DNA of 64,000 nt. Origin: JAJCYX01 sp965243825 (lineage in GTDB: Bacteria; Chloroflexota; Dehalococcoidia; Lucifugimonadales; Lucifugimonadaceae). The translations under genes and the position numbers were made by a program. The stretch is taken from NCBI GenBank assembly GCA_965243825.1, contig CBDEVT010000001.1, positions 1,736,001-1,800,000 of the forward strand, in the 5' to 3' direction. The number at the start of each line of letters is the position of its first letter. The stretch's first letter is position 1. This document shows positions 1-8,152 of this stretch, in pieces. The notes under the pieces were generated by a model, which had not been told where the DNA came from, did no database searches, and worked only from the letters and a program-made list of their open reading frames with translations.

Positions 1-501
1 CGGATTCATTCGCCCAAGCTGGGTCGACGAGTACATCGAAGCAGCTATCTCACCTTCGGGATTGATTACGAATTCGGTTGGCTGAATGTATGTTTCGCCC
101 CGTCGTTCGCCTGAAAAGGCTCCAAGCAGTTCGATCGTATCGTTCTGTACGCCGTATCCAATAGGGAATTCTAGTTTTTGATCCGCCGCAATCTTTCTCG
201 CGTCGGATTCATCGTCTGCGCTGGCCGCGAAAACCTTCACTCCCATTCGGTTGAACAGAGCAAGATTCGCCTGCACCTCGGCTAACTGCCGGGCACAGTA
301 GGGTCACCATTGACCGCGATAGAACGCGATGTACGCCCAGGAGCCTGCAATCTCTTCGGGCAGGCTCAACTCGCTGCCTTTGAGGAGTGAAAGCTTCATC
401 GACGGAAATTGATCGCCCGGGTTCAGCAAGAGTCCTCGATTCAACGTTTCAGGTAATAGCTGGCGAACTGTGTTGGCAGTGACTACGGCGAGTCGGTTCA
501 A
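1..501 (-). CDS. Peroxiredoxin-like selenoprotein with in-frame UGA (partial, runs off window)
   Basis: AhpC/TSA-fold peroxiredoxin-like protein, expected to reduce peroxides or thiols in the cytoplasm. The N-terminal 65 residues end in FYRGQW, the strand just before the peroxidatic cysteine in this family (usual motif FYRGxWCPYC). At 304-306 the codon is TGA; beyond it the same frame stays open for 101 codons to the window edge and reads PYCARQLAEVQ, then family-like sequence (GVKVFAASAD, TEFVINPEGEI). The UGA therefore sits exactly where Cys is expected, giving a U-x-x-C redox pair, and a SECIS-like hairpin follows immediately. The start is TTG at 501, overlapping the stop of the upstream gene as TTGA; an in-frame stop at 520-522 rules out an earlier start. 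The C-terminus lies outside the window. The alternative is a nonsense mutation in a Cys codon, which the hairpin makes less likely. Confidence 0.85.
271..298 (-). promoter_or_regulatory. Bacterial SECIS-like stem-loop for Sec insertion
   Basis: On the minus strand the bases just 3' of the UGA (304-306) fold into a hairpin. The 5' arm CTGTGCCCGGC (298-288) pairs with GCCGAGGTGCAG (282-271) around the loop AGTTA (287-283). That is 11 base pairs with one bulged A (278) and two G-U pairs. The loop starts 16 nt after the UGA and carries G at its second position, which matches the usual bSECIS description (loop 16-37 nt downstream, G among the first two loop bases). The hairpin lies inside the coding frame, as bacterial SECIS elements do. 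Binding by SelB is inferred. Confidence 0.75.
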
Positions 502-944
502 GTACCACTCAGCGGAGGTTCATCAGGTGGCCAAGGGCCTTCGTAGCTTCGATAGTCAGTAATGCGCCATTCTCCTTCGATGTTTCTCATCAACATTCTG
601 TTGGTGTTGATGCCACCTCGAGCTAGTTGAAGACGGGTGTGTGTTCTTGCAATGTCATCCGCAGTTTCGTTGAGCGCCGTCCAGTCAAATATGCGGTCTT
701 GTGGTGGCGCGTTTTCTCGAGCACGCTGTACAAACTGCTCACGAGTCAACCCATCTCTGAACTCAGGTGCCGCCAGGTCCCACATGGCCTCATAGTTCCC
801 ACCAAACACTGCCTCTTCAAATTCGATCGCTGTGTCGGCAACGGTCAAATCACGATCTCGACTTGAGAGCAGGGCAATAGCTACGAGCACCAGGTTCAGA
901 ACTACAACGACAGCAAGGACCGCAAGAGCAAGTTTCTTGAGCAT
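498..944 (-). CDS. Membrane-anchored NTF2/DUF4878-like protein
   Basis: A 148-residue protein. Residues 5-27 form one hydrophobic segment (signal anchor or uncleaved signal, no lipobox Cys), followed by a soluble domain starting near TVADTAIEFEEAVFGGNYEAM. The pattern of a helix around 'A..F..A...GNYEAMWDLAAPEFR', then strands ending in GEWRI, resembles extracytoplasmic NTF2-like/DUF4878 lipoprotein domains; this is a fold guess, and no catalytic residues are recognisable. The stop overlaps the start of the selenoprotein gene (TTGA), so the two are probably translationally coupled, and leuS lies 83 nt upstream on the same strand. The ligand is unknown. Confidence 0.75.
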   Translation of the reverse strand: MLKKLALAVLAVVVVLNLVLVAIALLSSRDRDLTVADTAIEFEEAVFGGNYEAMWDLAAPEFRDGLTREQFVQRARENAPPQDRIFDWTALNETADDIARTHTRLQLARGGINTNRMLMRNIEGEWRITDYRSYEGPWPPDEPPLSGT

Positions 945-1027
945 CAGTTGATATTGCTCCAGGTCGGCGAGGTGGTTGAGAGGTGATCTGCCTCACAACT
1001 CGTTACGTGGTTCTGTTCGGTCGGTAT

Positions 1028-3523
1028 CTACTTCGATGACCTGACAACTATGTTGACCAGGCGGCCAGGCACGAATATCTGTTTCACAATGTCTGCATCC
1101 GTGAGGTAGCGTTGGATCTTCTCTCGAGCAAGTGCGGCTTCTACTGCCGCATCCTCAGCAACTCCGGCTGGCAACTCGAGTTGATCCCTTAACTTGCCGT
1201 TCACTTGAACAACGATCGTCTCGGTGTCGGATGCGGCCTTCGATACATCCCAGAGAGGTGTCGATTCCTGATGGATCGAATAAGAGTGACCCGTACGCTC
1301 CCACAGCTCTTCTGCAATATGCGGTGCCAGAGGTGCCATATGCAGCAACAGCCTTTCTATTGCAGCTGACCACGAGGCTGCAGACACAATGTCAGCCTCC
1401 CAGAGATCGACAAGTCCGTTGGTGAACTCCATTGAAGCTGCAATAGTCGTGTTGAACTTGAACTGCTTCATGTCGGCAGTAATCCGACCAGTAGCCGCAT
1501 GTGAAATCCGTTCCAGTTCGCGTTCTCCGTCAGTGGTTCCTGGACCAAGTTGACCGGGATCACGTTGCGCAAGATCCCAGACGCGGTTCAGCCAGCGATA
1601 AACACCATTGATCGCCTGGTCAGACCAGTCTCCACCCTGATCCCAGGGACCAAGGAACATCAGGTAGCAGCGGAGGGTGTCCGTCCCGAACCTTTCAACG
1701 ATAGGTTCTGGATTAAGGGGGTTGGCGCGCTTGGAAATCTTCATATGATCCCGCGTCATCGTCCCCTGGTTGAACAACCGGGTGTACGGCTCGTCGAAGT
1801 CCACTATCCCGAGATCGCGAAGTGCCTTATTGAAGAAACGGACGTACAGGAGATGCATCACCGCGTGCTCGGACCCGCCGAAATACTGGTGTACCGGAAC
1901 CCACTTCTTCAATCGATCGGAATCGAACGGTTCCTCGGCTAAACCTGGACTTGTGTACCTCAGGTGGTACCAGGACGAATCAACGAATGTGTCCATCGTG
2001 TCGGTCTCGCGCTTCGCGGGTTGACCACAGTCAGGGCAAGGAACGTTAACGAATTCTTCGTCAAGAGTCAGCGGGGACTGACCGGTTGGCTTAAAGTCCG
2101 CCTTGTCAGGTAGAAGTACGGGCAGATCCTGCTCAGGCACCGGCACTGTGCCGCATTCATCGCAGTAGATGATTGGGATCGGTGTGCCCCAGTACCGTTG
2201 CCGTGAGATCAACCAATCTCGCAAGTGATAAGTCACTGTCCGGTGACCGAACTTGTGCAGTTCAATCTTATCCGCAATACGTTCGATGCCTTCCGTGCTG
2301 GGCATACCGTCGAACTCATCTGAGTTGACCTGGATCCCAGGAGCAACATAGGCCTCGGACAGGTCCGTGCCGTCCCAGCCTTCTGGAGCGACCACGACTC
2401 GGATCGGTAGCCCGAATTTCTTGGCAAATACGAAATCGCGCTGGTCGTGGGCTGGTACACCCATCACTGCACCTGTTCCGTAAGTTGCCAGAACGTAGTC
2501 ACCGATCAAGACCGGAACTTTTTCGCCGTTCAGCGGGTTAGTGGCGAATGCACCTGTGTAAACCCCCGTCTTCTGACGTTCTGTTGACGTGCGTTCGATC
2601 TCCGACTGCTTACGTGCATTCTCGATGTATGTATCGACTTCAGCCTTGCGGTCTGGCTGCGTCAGGCTCTCGGCCAACGGGTGCTCTGGAGCCAACACAA
2701 CGAAGGTGACGCCATAGACAGTGTCGATGCGGGTAGTAAAGGTTTCGATCTGCTGTTGGTCGGCATCTGATACGAACTCGGAGACATCGAAGCCGATCGT
2801 GACGCCAGTGGAACGGCCAATCCAGTTCCGTTGCATCACCTTGATCTTTTCAGGCCAATCGATAGCGTCCATTTCGAGCAGCTCATCGGCGTAGTCGGTG
2901 ATCTTGAAGAACCATTGAGGCATCTCGCGACGCACCACAGTAGTCCCGCAGCGTTCGCAGGAACCGTCCTTTACCTGTTCGTTGGCCAGGGTCGTCTGGT
3001 CCTTGGGGCACCAGTTCGCGGCTCCGTTTTTTCGATAGGCGATGTCTTTCTCGAAGAACTTCAAGAAGAAGTACTGATTCCAGCGGTAGTAATCAGGGAG
3101 GCACGTTGCTAGCTCACGGCTCCAGTCGTACGACGCACCCATCAGCTTGAACTGTCGCCGCATGTTGTCCATGTTGGCAATGGTCCACTCGCGGGGATCA
3201 GCACCATTTGAAATAGCGGCGTTTTCAGCAGGAAGTCCGAAAGAATCGAATCCCTGAGGGTGCATCACGTTGTAGCCCTGCATACGCATGAACCGTGCAT
3301 GCGCATCAGCTGGGGTGTACGCGAACCAATGGCCGATGTGAACGTCACCCGAGGGATACGGGAACATTGTCAGCGCGTACCAGTTTTCTTTACCTGGCAC
3401 AGAGTCTTCGGCGCGGTAGAGTTGACTGGCTTCCCAGCGTCTCTGCCACTTCGATTCAACCTCGGATGGTCTGTACTCCTCAGAGACGCTGGTACCTGCA
3501 GGTCTGGAAGTCGTATTGGTCAA
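1028..3523 (-). CDS. leuS: Leucyl-tRNA synthetase
   Basis: Class I aminoacyl-tRNA synthetase charging tRNA-Leu with leucine. The HIGH motif appears as SGDVHIGH at residues 58-65 and the KMSKS loop as MKISKRANP near residue 590. The CP1 editing domain is present (TFTTRIDTVYGVTF, then GTGAVMGVPAHDQRD), as are zinc-type Cys pairs (CPKDQ...CERCG and CDECG...CPDCG) and the C-terminal anticodon/VNGKLRD region. Its 831 residues are normal for bacterial LeuRS. The start is TTG at 3523 with GGAG seven bases upstream; no in-frame ATG occurs before the FPYPSG region. I found no T-box in the 194-nt leader. The two membrane/redox genes downstream may be cotranscribed. Confidence 0.98.
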   Translation of the reverse strand: MTNTTSRPAGTSVSEEYRPSEVESKWQRRWEASQLYRAEDSVPGKENWYALTMFPYPSGDVHIGHWFAYTPADAHARFMRMQGYNVMHPQGFDSFGLPAENAAISNGADPREWTIANMDNMRRQFKLMGASYDWSRELATCLPDYYRWNQYFFLKFFEKDIAYRKNGAANWCPKDQTTLANEQVKDGSCERCGTTVVRREMPQWFFKITDYADELLEMDAIDWPEKIKVMQRNWIGRSTGVTIGFDVSEFVSDADQQQIETFTTRIDTVYGVTFVVLAPEHPLAESLTQPDRKAEVDTYIENARKQSEIERTSTERQKTGVYTGAFATNPLNGEKVPVLIGDYVLATYGTGAVMGVPAHDQRDFVFAKKFGLPIRVVVAPEGWDGTDLSEAYVAPGIQVNSDEFDGMPSTEGIERIADKIELHKFGHRTVTYHLRDWLISRQRYWGTPIPIIYCDECGTVPVPEQDLPVLLPDKADFKPTGQSPLTLDEEFVNVPCPDCGQPAKRETDTMDTFVDSSWYHLRYTSPGLAEEPFDSDRLKKWVPVHQYFGGSEHAVMHLLYVRFFNKALRDLGIVDFDEPYTRLFNQGTMTRDHMKISKRANPLNPEPIVERFGTDTLRCYLMFLGPWDQGGDWSDQAINGVYRWLNRVWDLAQRDPGQLGPGTTDGERELERISHAATGRITADMKQFKFNTTIAASMEFTNGLVDLWEADIVSAASWSAAIERLLLHMAPLAPHIAEELWERTGHSYSIHQESTPLWDVSKAASDTETIVVQVNGKLRDQLELPAGVAEDAAVEAALAREKIQRYLTDADIVKQIFVPGRLVNIVVRSSK

Positions 3524-3717
3524 ATCTCTACTCCGCGGCGACGGTACAAAGTACTCAGGGCGATTCAGTGCTCGTGCACAAGTTTATTCAACCTGGGTAG
3601 CACACGTTCCATATCAAAGCTTGCCGATGATGCCCGCTTTTAACACCTTACGACGATTAGCGTTTGTTCAAGATGCCGAATTCTAGCAACGTCTAGGTTG
3701 TGGGTAGTGAGAGTCAA

Positions 3718-4524
3718 CTAGATATCTAGCTCAATGAGATCGCCCTGTTTGATCGGACCGTAGCCTGATACCAGCTTGAGCATGATGGCGAACTGTGGCT
3801 TCTCCGGGGTGAACTCAGCGACAAGAGTCTTCATGATGTCTCGATCTCGAATGCCTGTAACCGGGTTCGCATGCGTTACCAGACAACGATTCACCGCTTT
3901 AATTGCTTTGAACTCAGCCTCCCCGATTCTGATTGTTTTTCCGATCCAAGCCATTTCAGCGAATGGCTCTCCGACTCCGCTGACCACGATGTTAGTGCGG
4001 AACCTCAAGCCATCCAGTGACTCGTCGCCCAAAGCTCCTGCAAGCGCTTCAGCGCTCTCTTCACTGTGTAGCGTCACCAGTCCAGCAACATTGTCGTGAA
4101 ACAGGGGTTGTTTTCCATCACCTAGCAAAGCGACCGGCTGTCGCTCGGGGTGTGCTCCAAGAGGGTTGATATCTAGAGTGGAGACATAGTCAGTAAAGGA
4201 CTGTTCTATTCGACCTCGGTCCCTCGCATCGTCTATTGAGCCTTCGGCGATCAGAAGGGCCTTGTCGGAGATTCTCAACGTTCGCGAAGACTCGGCGAAC
4301 TCCACGGAAATCGTTGCTAAAGCCGGTGTGTTCACAAGGCCGACAAAGTTCTGCTTCGTTTGCCAGGACCAATCATGAGGACTGCCAGCATTTCTGAACC
4401 GAAACCCCAGAACACGGTCACCTTTGATGCGGCCATCGTCTGTTAGTTGGATCGCTCCTACACGTTCCGGTGTCATCGACTTAACCGGAAACCGGTAAAG
4501 ATTGGAAATTTGAACTGCTGACAT
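3718..4524 (-). CDS. MOSC domain protein with N-terminal beta-barrel domain
   Basis: 268 residues. The N-terminus QISNLYRFPVKSMTPERV is typical of the MOSC_N beta-barrel domain, and the C-terminal half carries the MOSC core with VNRCLVTHANPVTGIRD (the conserved Cys near residue 215) and a closing GYGPIKQGDLI. MOSC proteins bind the sulfurated molybdenum cofactor or act as molybdenum-dependent N-hydroxylated-compound reductases (YcbX/mARC type). It may detoxify N-hydroxylated bases or handle Moco sulfur; no partner gene is nearby. ATG start at 4524. It is separated from leuS by 194 nt and may be transcribed alone. Confidence 0.88.
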   Translation of the reverse strand: MSAVQISNLYRFPVKSMTPERVGAIQLTDDGRIKGDRVLGFRFRNAGSPHDWSWQTKQNFVGLVNTPALATISVEFAESSRTLRISDKALLIAEGSIDDARDRGRIEQSFTDYVSTLDINPLGAHPERQPVALLGDGKQPLFHDNVAGLVTLHSEESAEALAGALGDESLDGLRFRTNIVVSGVGEPFAEMAWIGKTIRIGEAEFKAIKAVNRCLVTHANPVTGIRDRDIMKTLVAEFTPEKPQFAIMLKLVSGYGPIKQGDLIELDI

Positions 4525-4693
4525 GGGTACCTTCGCTACACGGTAGCGGAAATCTCCTGTGGGTCCATCACATTTTTCGGGTCACATACCGCTCTATGCT
4601 TCCGTGATTGCAAACATCGGGCACCGTACGCTGTACTTTCACACGCTGCCAGTTAGAAGCGGCAGTTTGGAAGGGGAGTTCGTACCGTCAGCC

Positions 4694-4723
4694 TTGACAC
4701 TCTTTTCGAGCCCTACGTAGTAT
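4694..4723 (+). promoter_or_regulatory. Putative sigma-70 promoter of rny
   Basis: TTGACA at 4694-4699 is a perfect -35 box, followed after 18 nt by TAGTAT (4718-4723) as the -10. It lies about 70 bp upstream of the rny ATG and is the best promoter-like sequence in the 4525-4793 gap, which separates divergently transcribed genes. Confidence 0.6.
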
Positions 4724-4793
4724 CTTTGGCAATACGTGGCGCAAGCTACGTACTGAAAAGAGAACAAAAAACGGCCAGACAGGAGCGTCCAGT

Positions 4794-6323
4794 ATGGACA
4801 TCGCCCTCACGGCCGTCCTAACCGCCCTTGTAGTAGGGGTTCTAGCTGCGGCAGGTGGTTTTTACCTCCGCAAAACGCTAGCGTCAAACTCATTAAGGGC
4901 TTCGGAGCAAGCGGCAGAACAGCAAATTCGCCGAGCCGAAGCCAGAAGTAAAGAGATCCTTCTCGAAGCGAAGGAGCAGACTCTTCAGTTGCGGACGACC
5001 GCAGAAGAAGAGCTGAGGAGAGAGCGCCAGGAACTGCAACGGACGGAAAGCCGTCTGGAAGCCCGTGAGGAAAACCTCGAAAACCGGGCTGGGTTGCTGG
5101 AGCAACGAGATGCGGAACTACGCCAAACACGAGATGCTCTTGAAGCGGAACAGCGTGAACTCGCTGCGGTCCGCTCCCAGGAGCAGGAAAAGCTTGAACA
5201 GATCTCAAGCTTGTCTATGGCAGACGCCCGCCAGCTACTCCTTGATCGCGCTGAAGAAGAGGTCGAGTTTGAGTTAGCCCGTCGCTATCGCGATGCAGAA
5301 CTCGAGGCAAGAGAGGAAGCGGACGGCAAAGCGAGGAATATCCTCGCAGCAACCATTCAGAGGCTGGCTTCAGAAGTCGTCTCTGAAGTGACCGTCAGCA
5401 GTGTTCAGCTGCCCAGTGATGACATGAAGGGGCGGTTGATAGGTCGCGAAGGCCGAAACATTCGCGCCATTGAAGCCGCCACAGGTGTCGACCTGATAGT
5501 TGACGATGTCCCTGAGACAGTGACTCTGTCCTGTTTTGATCCGATCAGGCGTGAAGTAGCGCGCGTGGCGCTGGAACGCCTTATTCAGGATGGCCGGATT
5601 CACCCTGCTCGTATTGAGGAATCTGTAGAAAAAGCCCGGCGCGAGGTTGATGAGACCGTGCGTAAGGCAGGGCAACAAGCGCTTTTTGATGCCAACGTCA
5701 AGGGACTACACCCTGAGCTAGTTAAGCTGATGGGGCGCTTGAAATACCGGTACTCGTACGGCGAAAACGTGCTGATGCACTCTGTTGAAGTTGGCGTCGT
5801 CGCTGGCATGATTGGAGCGCAAGTTGGAGCGAATCCTCAGCACTGTCGAAACGCAGGTTTCTTGCATGACATCGGTAAGGCCCTCACCCACGAGGTTGAA
5901 GGGCCGCACGCTGAGATCGGTGCTGACATCGTCTCGAAGTACAACATGCCGAAAACGGTTGTAACTGCAATCCGAGAACATCACGATCGTGAGATGACAA
6001 CGATCGAATCGTTTGTAGTCGCTGCAGCCGATGCGGTTAGCGCAGCAAGGCCAGGTGCTCGCCATGACACTGTGGAGAACTACATACAGCGTCTGCAGGC
6101 TCTAGAGGATGTCGCACGTGGTTTTGATGGTGTGGAGAGGTGCTACGCAATCCAGGCTGGCCGTGAGGTGCGGGTCCTGGTGAGGCCAGACGAGGTGGAT
6201 GACGCTCGGGCTGCGGTTCTTGCAAGAGACATTGCAAAACGAGTTGAAGAAACTCTCGCTTACCCAGGTCAGATCAGAGTCGTTGTAATTCGTGAGTCGA
6301 GGTCGATCGAGATCGCTACGTAG
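4794..6323 (+). CDS. rny: Ribonuclease Y
   Basis: Membrane-anchored endoribonuclease that starts bulk mRNA decay in bacteria lacking RNase E. Order of parts in 509 residues: one N-terminal transmembrane helix (about 5-25), a long charged coiled coil (about 35-195, RRAEARSKEILLEAKEQ), a KH RNA-binding domain (GRLIGREGRNIRAIEAATG near 214) and an HD phosphohydrolase domain with HDIGKA near 357 and HHD near 400. ATG at 4794 has AGGAG eight bases upstream. The following gene, ymdB, is a conserved neighbour of rny in many bacteria. A long hairpin follows the stop codon. Confidence 0.97.
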   Translation: MDIALTAVLTALVVGVLAAAGGFYLRKTLASNSLRASEQAAEQQIRRAEARSKEILLEAKEQTLQLRTTAEEELRRERQELQRTESRLEAREENLENRAGLLEQRDAELRQTRDALEAEQRELAAVRSQEQEKLEQISSLSMADARQLLLDRAEEEVEFELARRYRDAELEAREEADGKARNILAATIQRLASEVVSEVTVSSVQLPSDDMKGRLIGREGRNIRAIEAATGVDLIVDDVPETVTLSCFDPIRREVARVALERLIQDGRIHPARIEESVEKARREVDETVRKAGQQALFDANVKGLHPELVKLMGRLKYRYSYGENVLMHSVEVGVVAGMIGAQVGANPQHCRNAGFLHDIGKALTHEVEGPHAEIGADIVSKYNMPKTVVTAIREHHDREMTTIESFVVAAADAVSAARPGARHDTVENYIQRLQALEDVARGFDGVERCYAIQAGREVRVLVRPDEVDDARAAVLARDIAKRVEETLAYPGQIRVVVIRESRSIEIAT

Positions 6324-6343
6324 TACAATTCACGGAGAATCTT

Positions 6344-6394
6344 GAGATGGCGGAGTGGTAGTCCGTGTTTTCGGGCGCACTGCTCCGCCATTTC
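6344..6394 (+). other. Long stem-loop between rny and ymdB
   Basis: GAGATGGCGGAG (6344-6355) pairs with CTCCGCCATTTC (6383-6394), 12 bp with one G-U. Pairing continues inward with TGGT/ACTG (6356-6359 with 6379-6382) and then GTCCG/CGGGC (6361-6365 with 6372-6376), closing on the loop TGTTTT. It starts 20 nt after the rny stop and ends 50 nt before the ymdB ATG. There is no T-tract, so it does not look like an intrinsic terminator. Possible roles are an mRNA 3'-end stabiliser or processing site, or autoregulation of rny. Confidence 0.6.
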
Positions 6395-6443
6395 GCGTTT
6401 AGAGGCGATACTGGAACTTCGCCAAACTGCCTGGCAGGAAAAC

Positions 6444-7220
6444 ATGCGGATACTGATGGTCGGCGATGTTGTTGGTTCTGGTGGAAGGCGCACTGTTAAA
6501 AAAGTGCTGCCGAGGCTTAGGCATGATCTCCAGCTCGATTATGTCGTTTTGCAGGGAGAAAACCTTGCCGGCGGTTTCGGGATCACAGTAGAAACCGTTT
6601 ACGAGATGATCGAAGCCGGCGCCGATCTGATCACCTCTGGTAATCATGTCTGGGACAAGAAGGACATCATCAGCAAGCTTGATGATCCGTCATTTCCGGT
6701 TCTACGCCCACTCAACTATCCGCCATCGAACCCGGGACGCGGTGCAAGTGCAGATGGACCTGTCGCCGTCGCCAACTTGATTGGACGTGTGTGGGTGGGC
6801 GAATTTGATTCTCCATTTGCAGCAATAGACGATCTGCTTGCAGGCGGTTGGGGCAAGGGCAAACCAATCGTCGTTGATCTGCATGCAGAGGCCAGTTCGG
6901 AGAAAGTTGGGATGGGGTGGCATCTAGACGGTCGCGTTGCAGCCCTGGTCGGAACTCATACCCATGTCGCTACGGCTGACTGCCGGATTTTGCCGGGAGG
7001 CACTGCATACGTGACTGACCTTGGGATGGTTGGCGGTATGGATTCGGTGATCGGCATGCACGTGGAAGAGGCTCTTGAACGATTTCTGACCGGTGTGGGC
7101 CGTAGATTTAGACCTGTTGAGAGCGGACCTATGCGGTTTAACTCTGTAATGATCGAGACAGACGATGCAACCGGGCTTGCAGTCTCAATTGAGCGAGTGG
7201 ACAGGGAGTTGGAGCTTTGA
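6444..7220 (+). CDS. YmdB-family metallophosphoesterase
   Basis: 258-residue calcineurin-like phosphoesterase of the YmdB family (2',3'-cyclic nucleotide phosphodiesterase). Metal and active-site motifs are all present: ILMVGDVVGSGGR at the N-terminus, QGENLAGGFG, TSGNHVWDKK (about 65-74), VVDLHAEASSEK and LVGTHTHVATAD. The start is ATG at 6444 with AGGAAAAC just upstream; a longer frame from 6342 runs through the hairpin and has no family-like sequence, so it is not used. The next gene overlaps by four bases. Together with rny it probably tunes RNA decay and signalling, as known for YmdB in Bacillus. Confidence 0.92.
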   Translation: MRILMVGDVVGSGGRRTVKKVLPRLRHDLQLDYVVLQGENLAGGFGITVETVYEMIEAGADLITSGNHVWDKKDIISKLDDPSFPVLRPLNYPPSNPGRGASADGPVAVANLIGRVWVGEFDSPFAAIDDLLAGGWGKGKPIVVDLHAEASSEKVGMGWHLDGRVAALVGTHTHVATADCRILPGGTAYVTDLGMVGGMDSVIGMHVEEALERFLTGVGRRFRPVESGPMRFNSVMIETDDATGLAVSIERVDRELEL

Positions 7221-8143
7221 GTACGGACGATAACGTCTCGAGATACGAACCAGGAGCTAGGCCCTGGCGGCCAAACTGGCCTGTTGAAGTAGACCTGCAT
7301 CTTCACACGACCGCTTCTGATGGCACGCTTTCGCCACGTGATCTCATGGAACAAATTCTTCGGACAACGTTGAAAACGGTTGCCATCACAGATCACGATT
7401 CCACCGCAGGTATCGATGACGCTATGGCTGCTGCGGAAGGTTCCGAATTGACAGTGATCCCGGGCATCGAGTTCGGTTCAGAGGTAGGTGAATCTGAGGT
7501 TCACCTGATAGGGCTTTTTATTGATCACAACTCCGCACCCCTCCAGGCGGCTCTGAAAAGATTCCGAGATCAGCGAATCGAAGCCGCACAGAACATGATT
7601 GGTAAGTTGAACGATCTCGGGATGGATATCACATGGGAGCGTGTGCAGGAGTTAGCAGAGGGAGCAGTCGGACGACCTCACATTGCAAGGGCGCTGCTTG
7701 AGAAGAAGTATGTTTCGACAATTCGTGAAGCTTTCGACCGCTATATAGGTAACGATGGGCCGGCTCGGGTACCGCGTCCTAAATTCACTCCTGTTGAGGC
7801 CTTGGAGATCGTGCATGCTGCGGGCGGAGTTGGTGTTGTGGCCCACCCACGGACTGTAAATAGGATTGAAGACGTTCTGCCGCCTCTAGTTGAGGCGGGG
7901 TTAGCTGGCATCGAAGTGTTCGCTGAGAAGTACGGTGCGGATCATCAGCGACGCTACAGACAGCTCGCAAACAGGTATTCGTTGATACCCGGTGGAGGTA
8001 CCGATTACCACGCGTTCGGCAGTGAAAATGAGGTGGAACCCGGTATCAGCGGTCCTCCCCCTGAGACCGCACGGCTGCTATACGACGTAGCTCTAAGCAA
8101 GCACGGCGGTAAACCTGGTTTCGTGCCGCCAAGGGCCATCTAG
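7217..8143 (+). CDS. PHP-domain phosphoesterase (RNase AM/YciV type)
   Basis: 308 residues with the metal-binding PHP signature: VDLHLHTTASDGTLSPRD near residue 25, ITDHDSTAG near 55, PGIEFG, EVHLIGLFID, GVVAHPRTV near 210 and a final GTDYHAF. The family includes 5'-3' exonucleases acting on short RNAs and 3',5'-bisnucleotide (pAp) phosphatases; the exact substrate cannot be told from sequence. The TTG start overlaps the ymdB stop as TTGA, indicating translational coupling and a link to RNA turnover. The gene ends 9 nt before plsY. Confidence 0.88.
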   Translation: MSTDDNVSRYEPGARPWRPNWPVEVDLHLHTTASDGTLSPRDLMEQILRTTLKTVAITDHDSTAGIDDAMAAAEGSELTVIPGIEFGSEVGESEVHLIGLFIDHNSAPLQAALKRFRDQRIEAAQNMIGKLNDLGMDITWERVQELAEGAVGRPHIARALLEKKYVSTIREAFDRYIGNDGPARVPRPKFTPVEALEIVHAAGGVGVVAHPRTVNRIEDVLPPLVEAGLAGIEVFAEKYGADHQRRYRQLANRYSLIPGGGTDYHAFGSENEVEPGISGPPPETARLLYDVALSKHGGKPGFVPPRAI

Positions 8144-8152
8144 CAACACACC

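Noticed and set aside
304..501. A stand-alone 65-residue protein ending at TGA 304
   Set aside because: The frame continues with family-conserved residues on both sides of the TGA and a SECIS-like hairpin follows, so it is the N-terminus of a longer selenoprotein.
6342..6443. N-terminal extension of YmdB
   Set aside because: The extension passes through a long hairpin, is Arg/Ser-rich and lacks family sequence; ATG 6444 has a good ribosome-binding site and the MRILMVGDVVG start.
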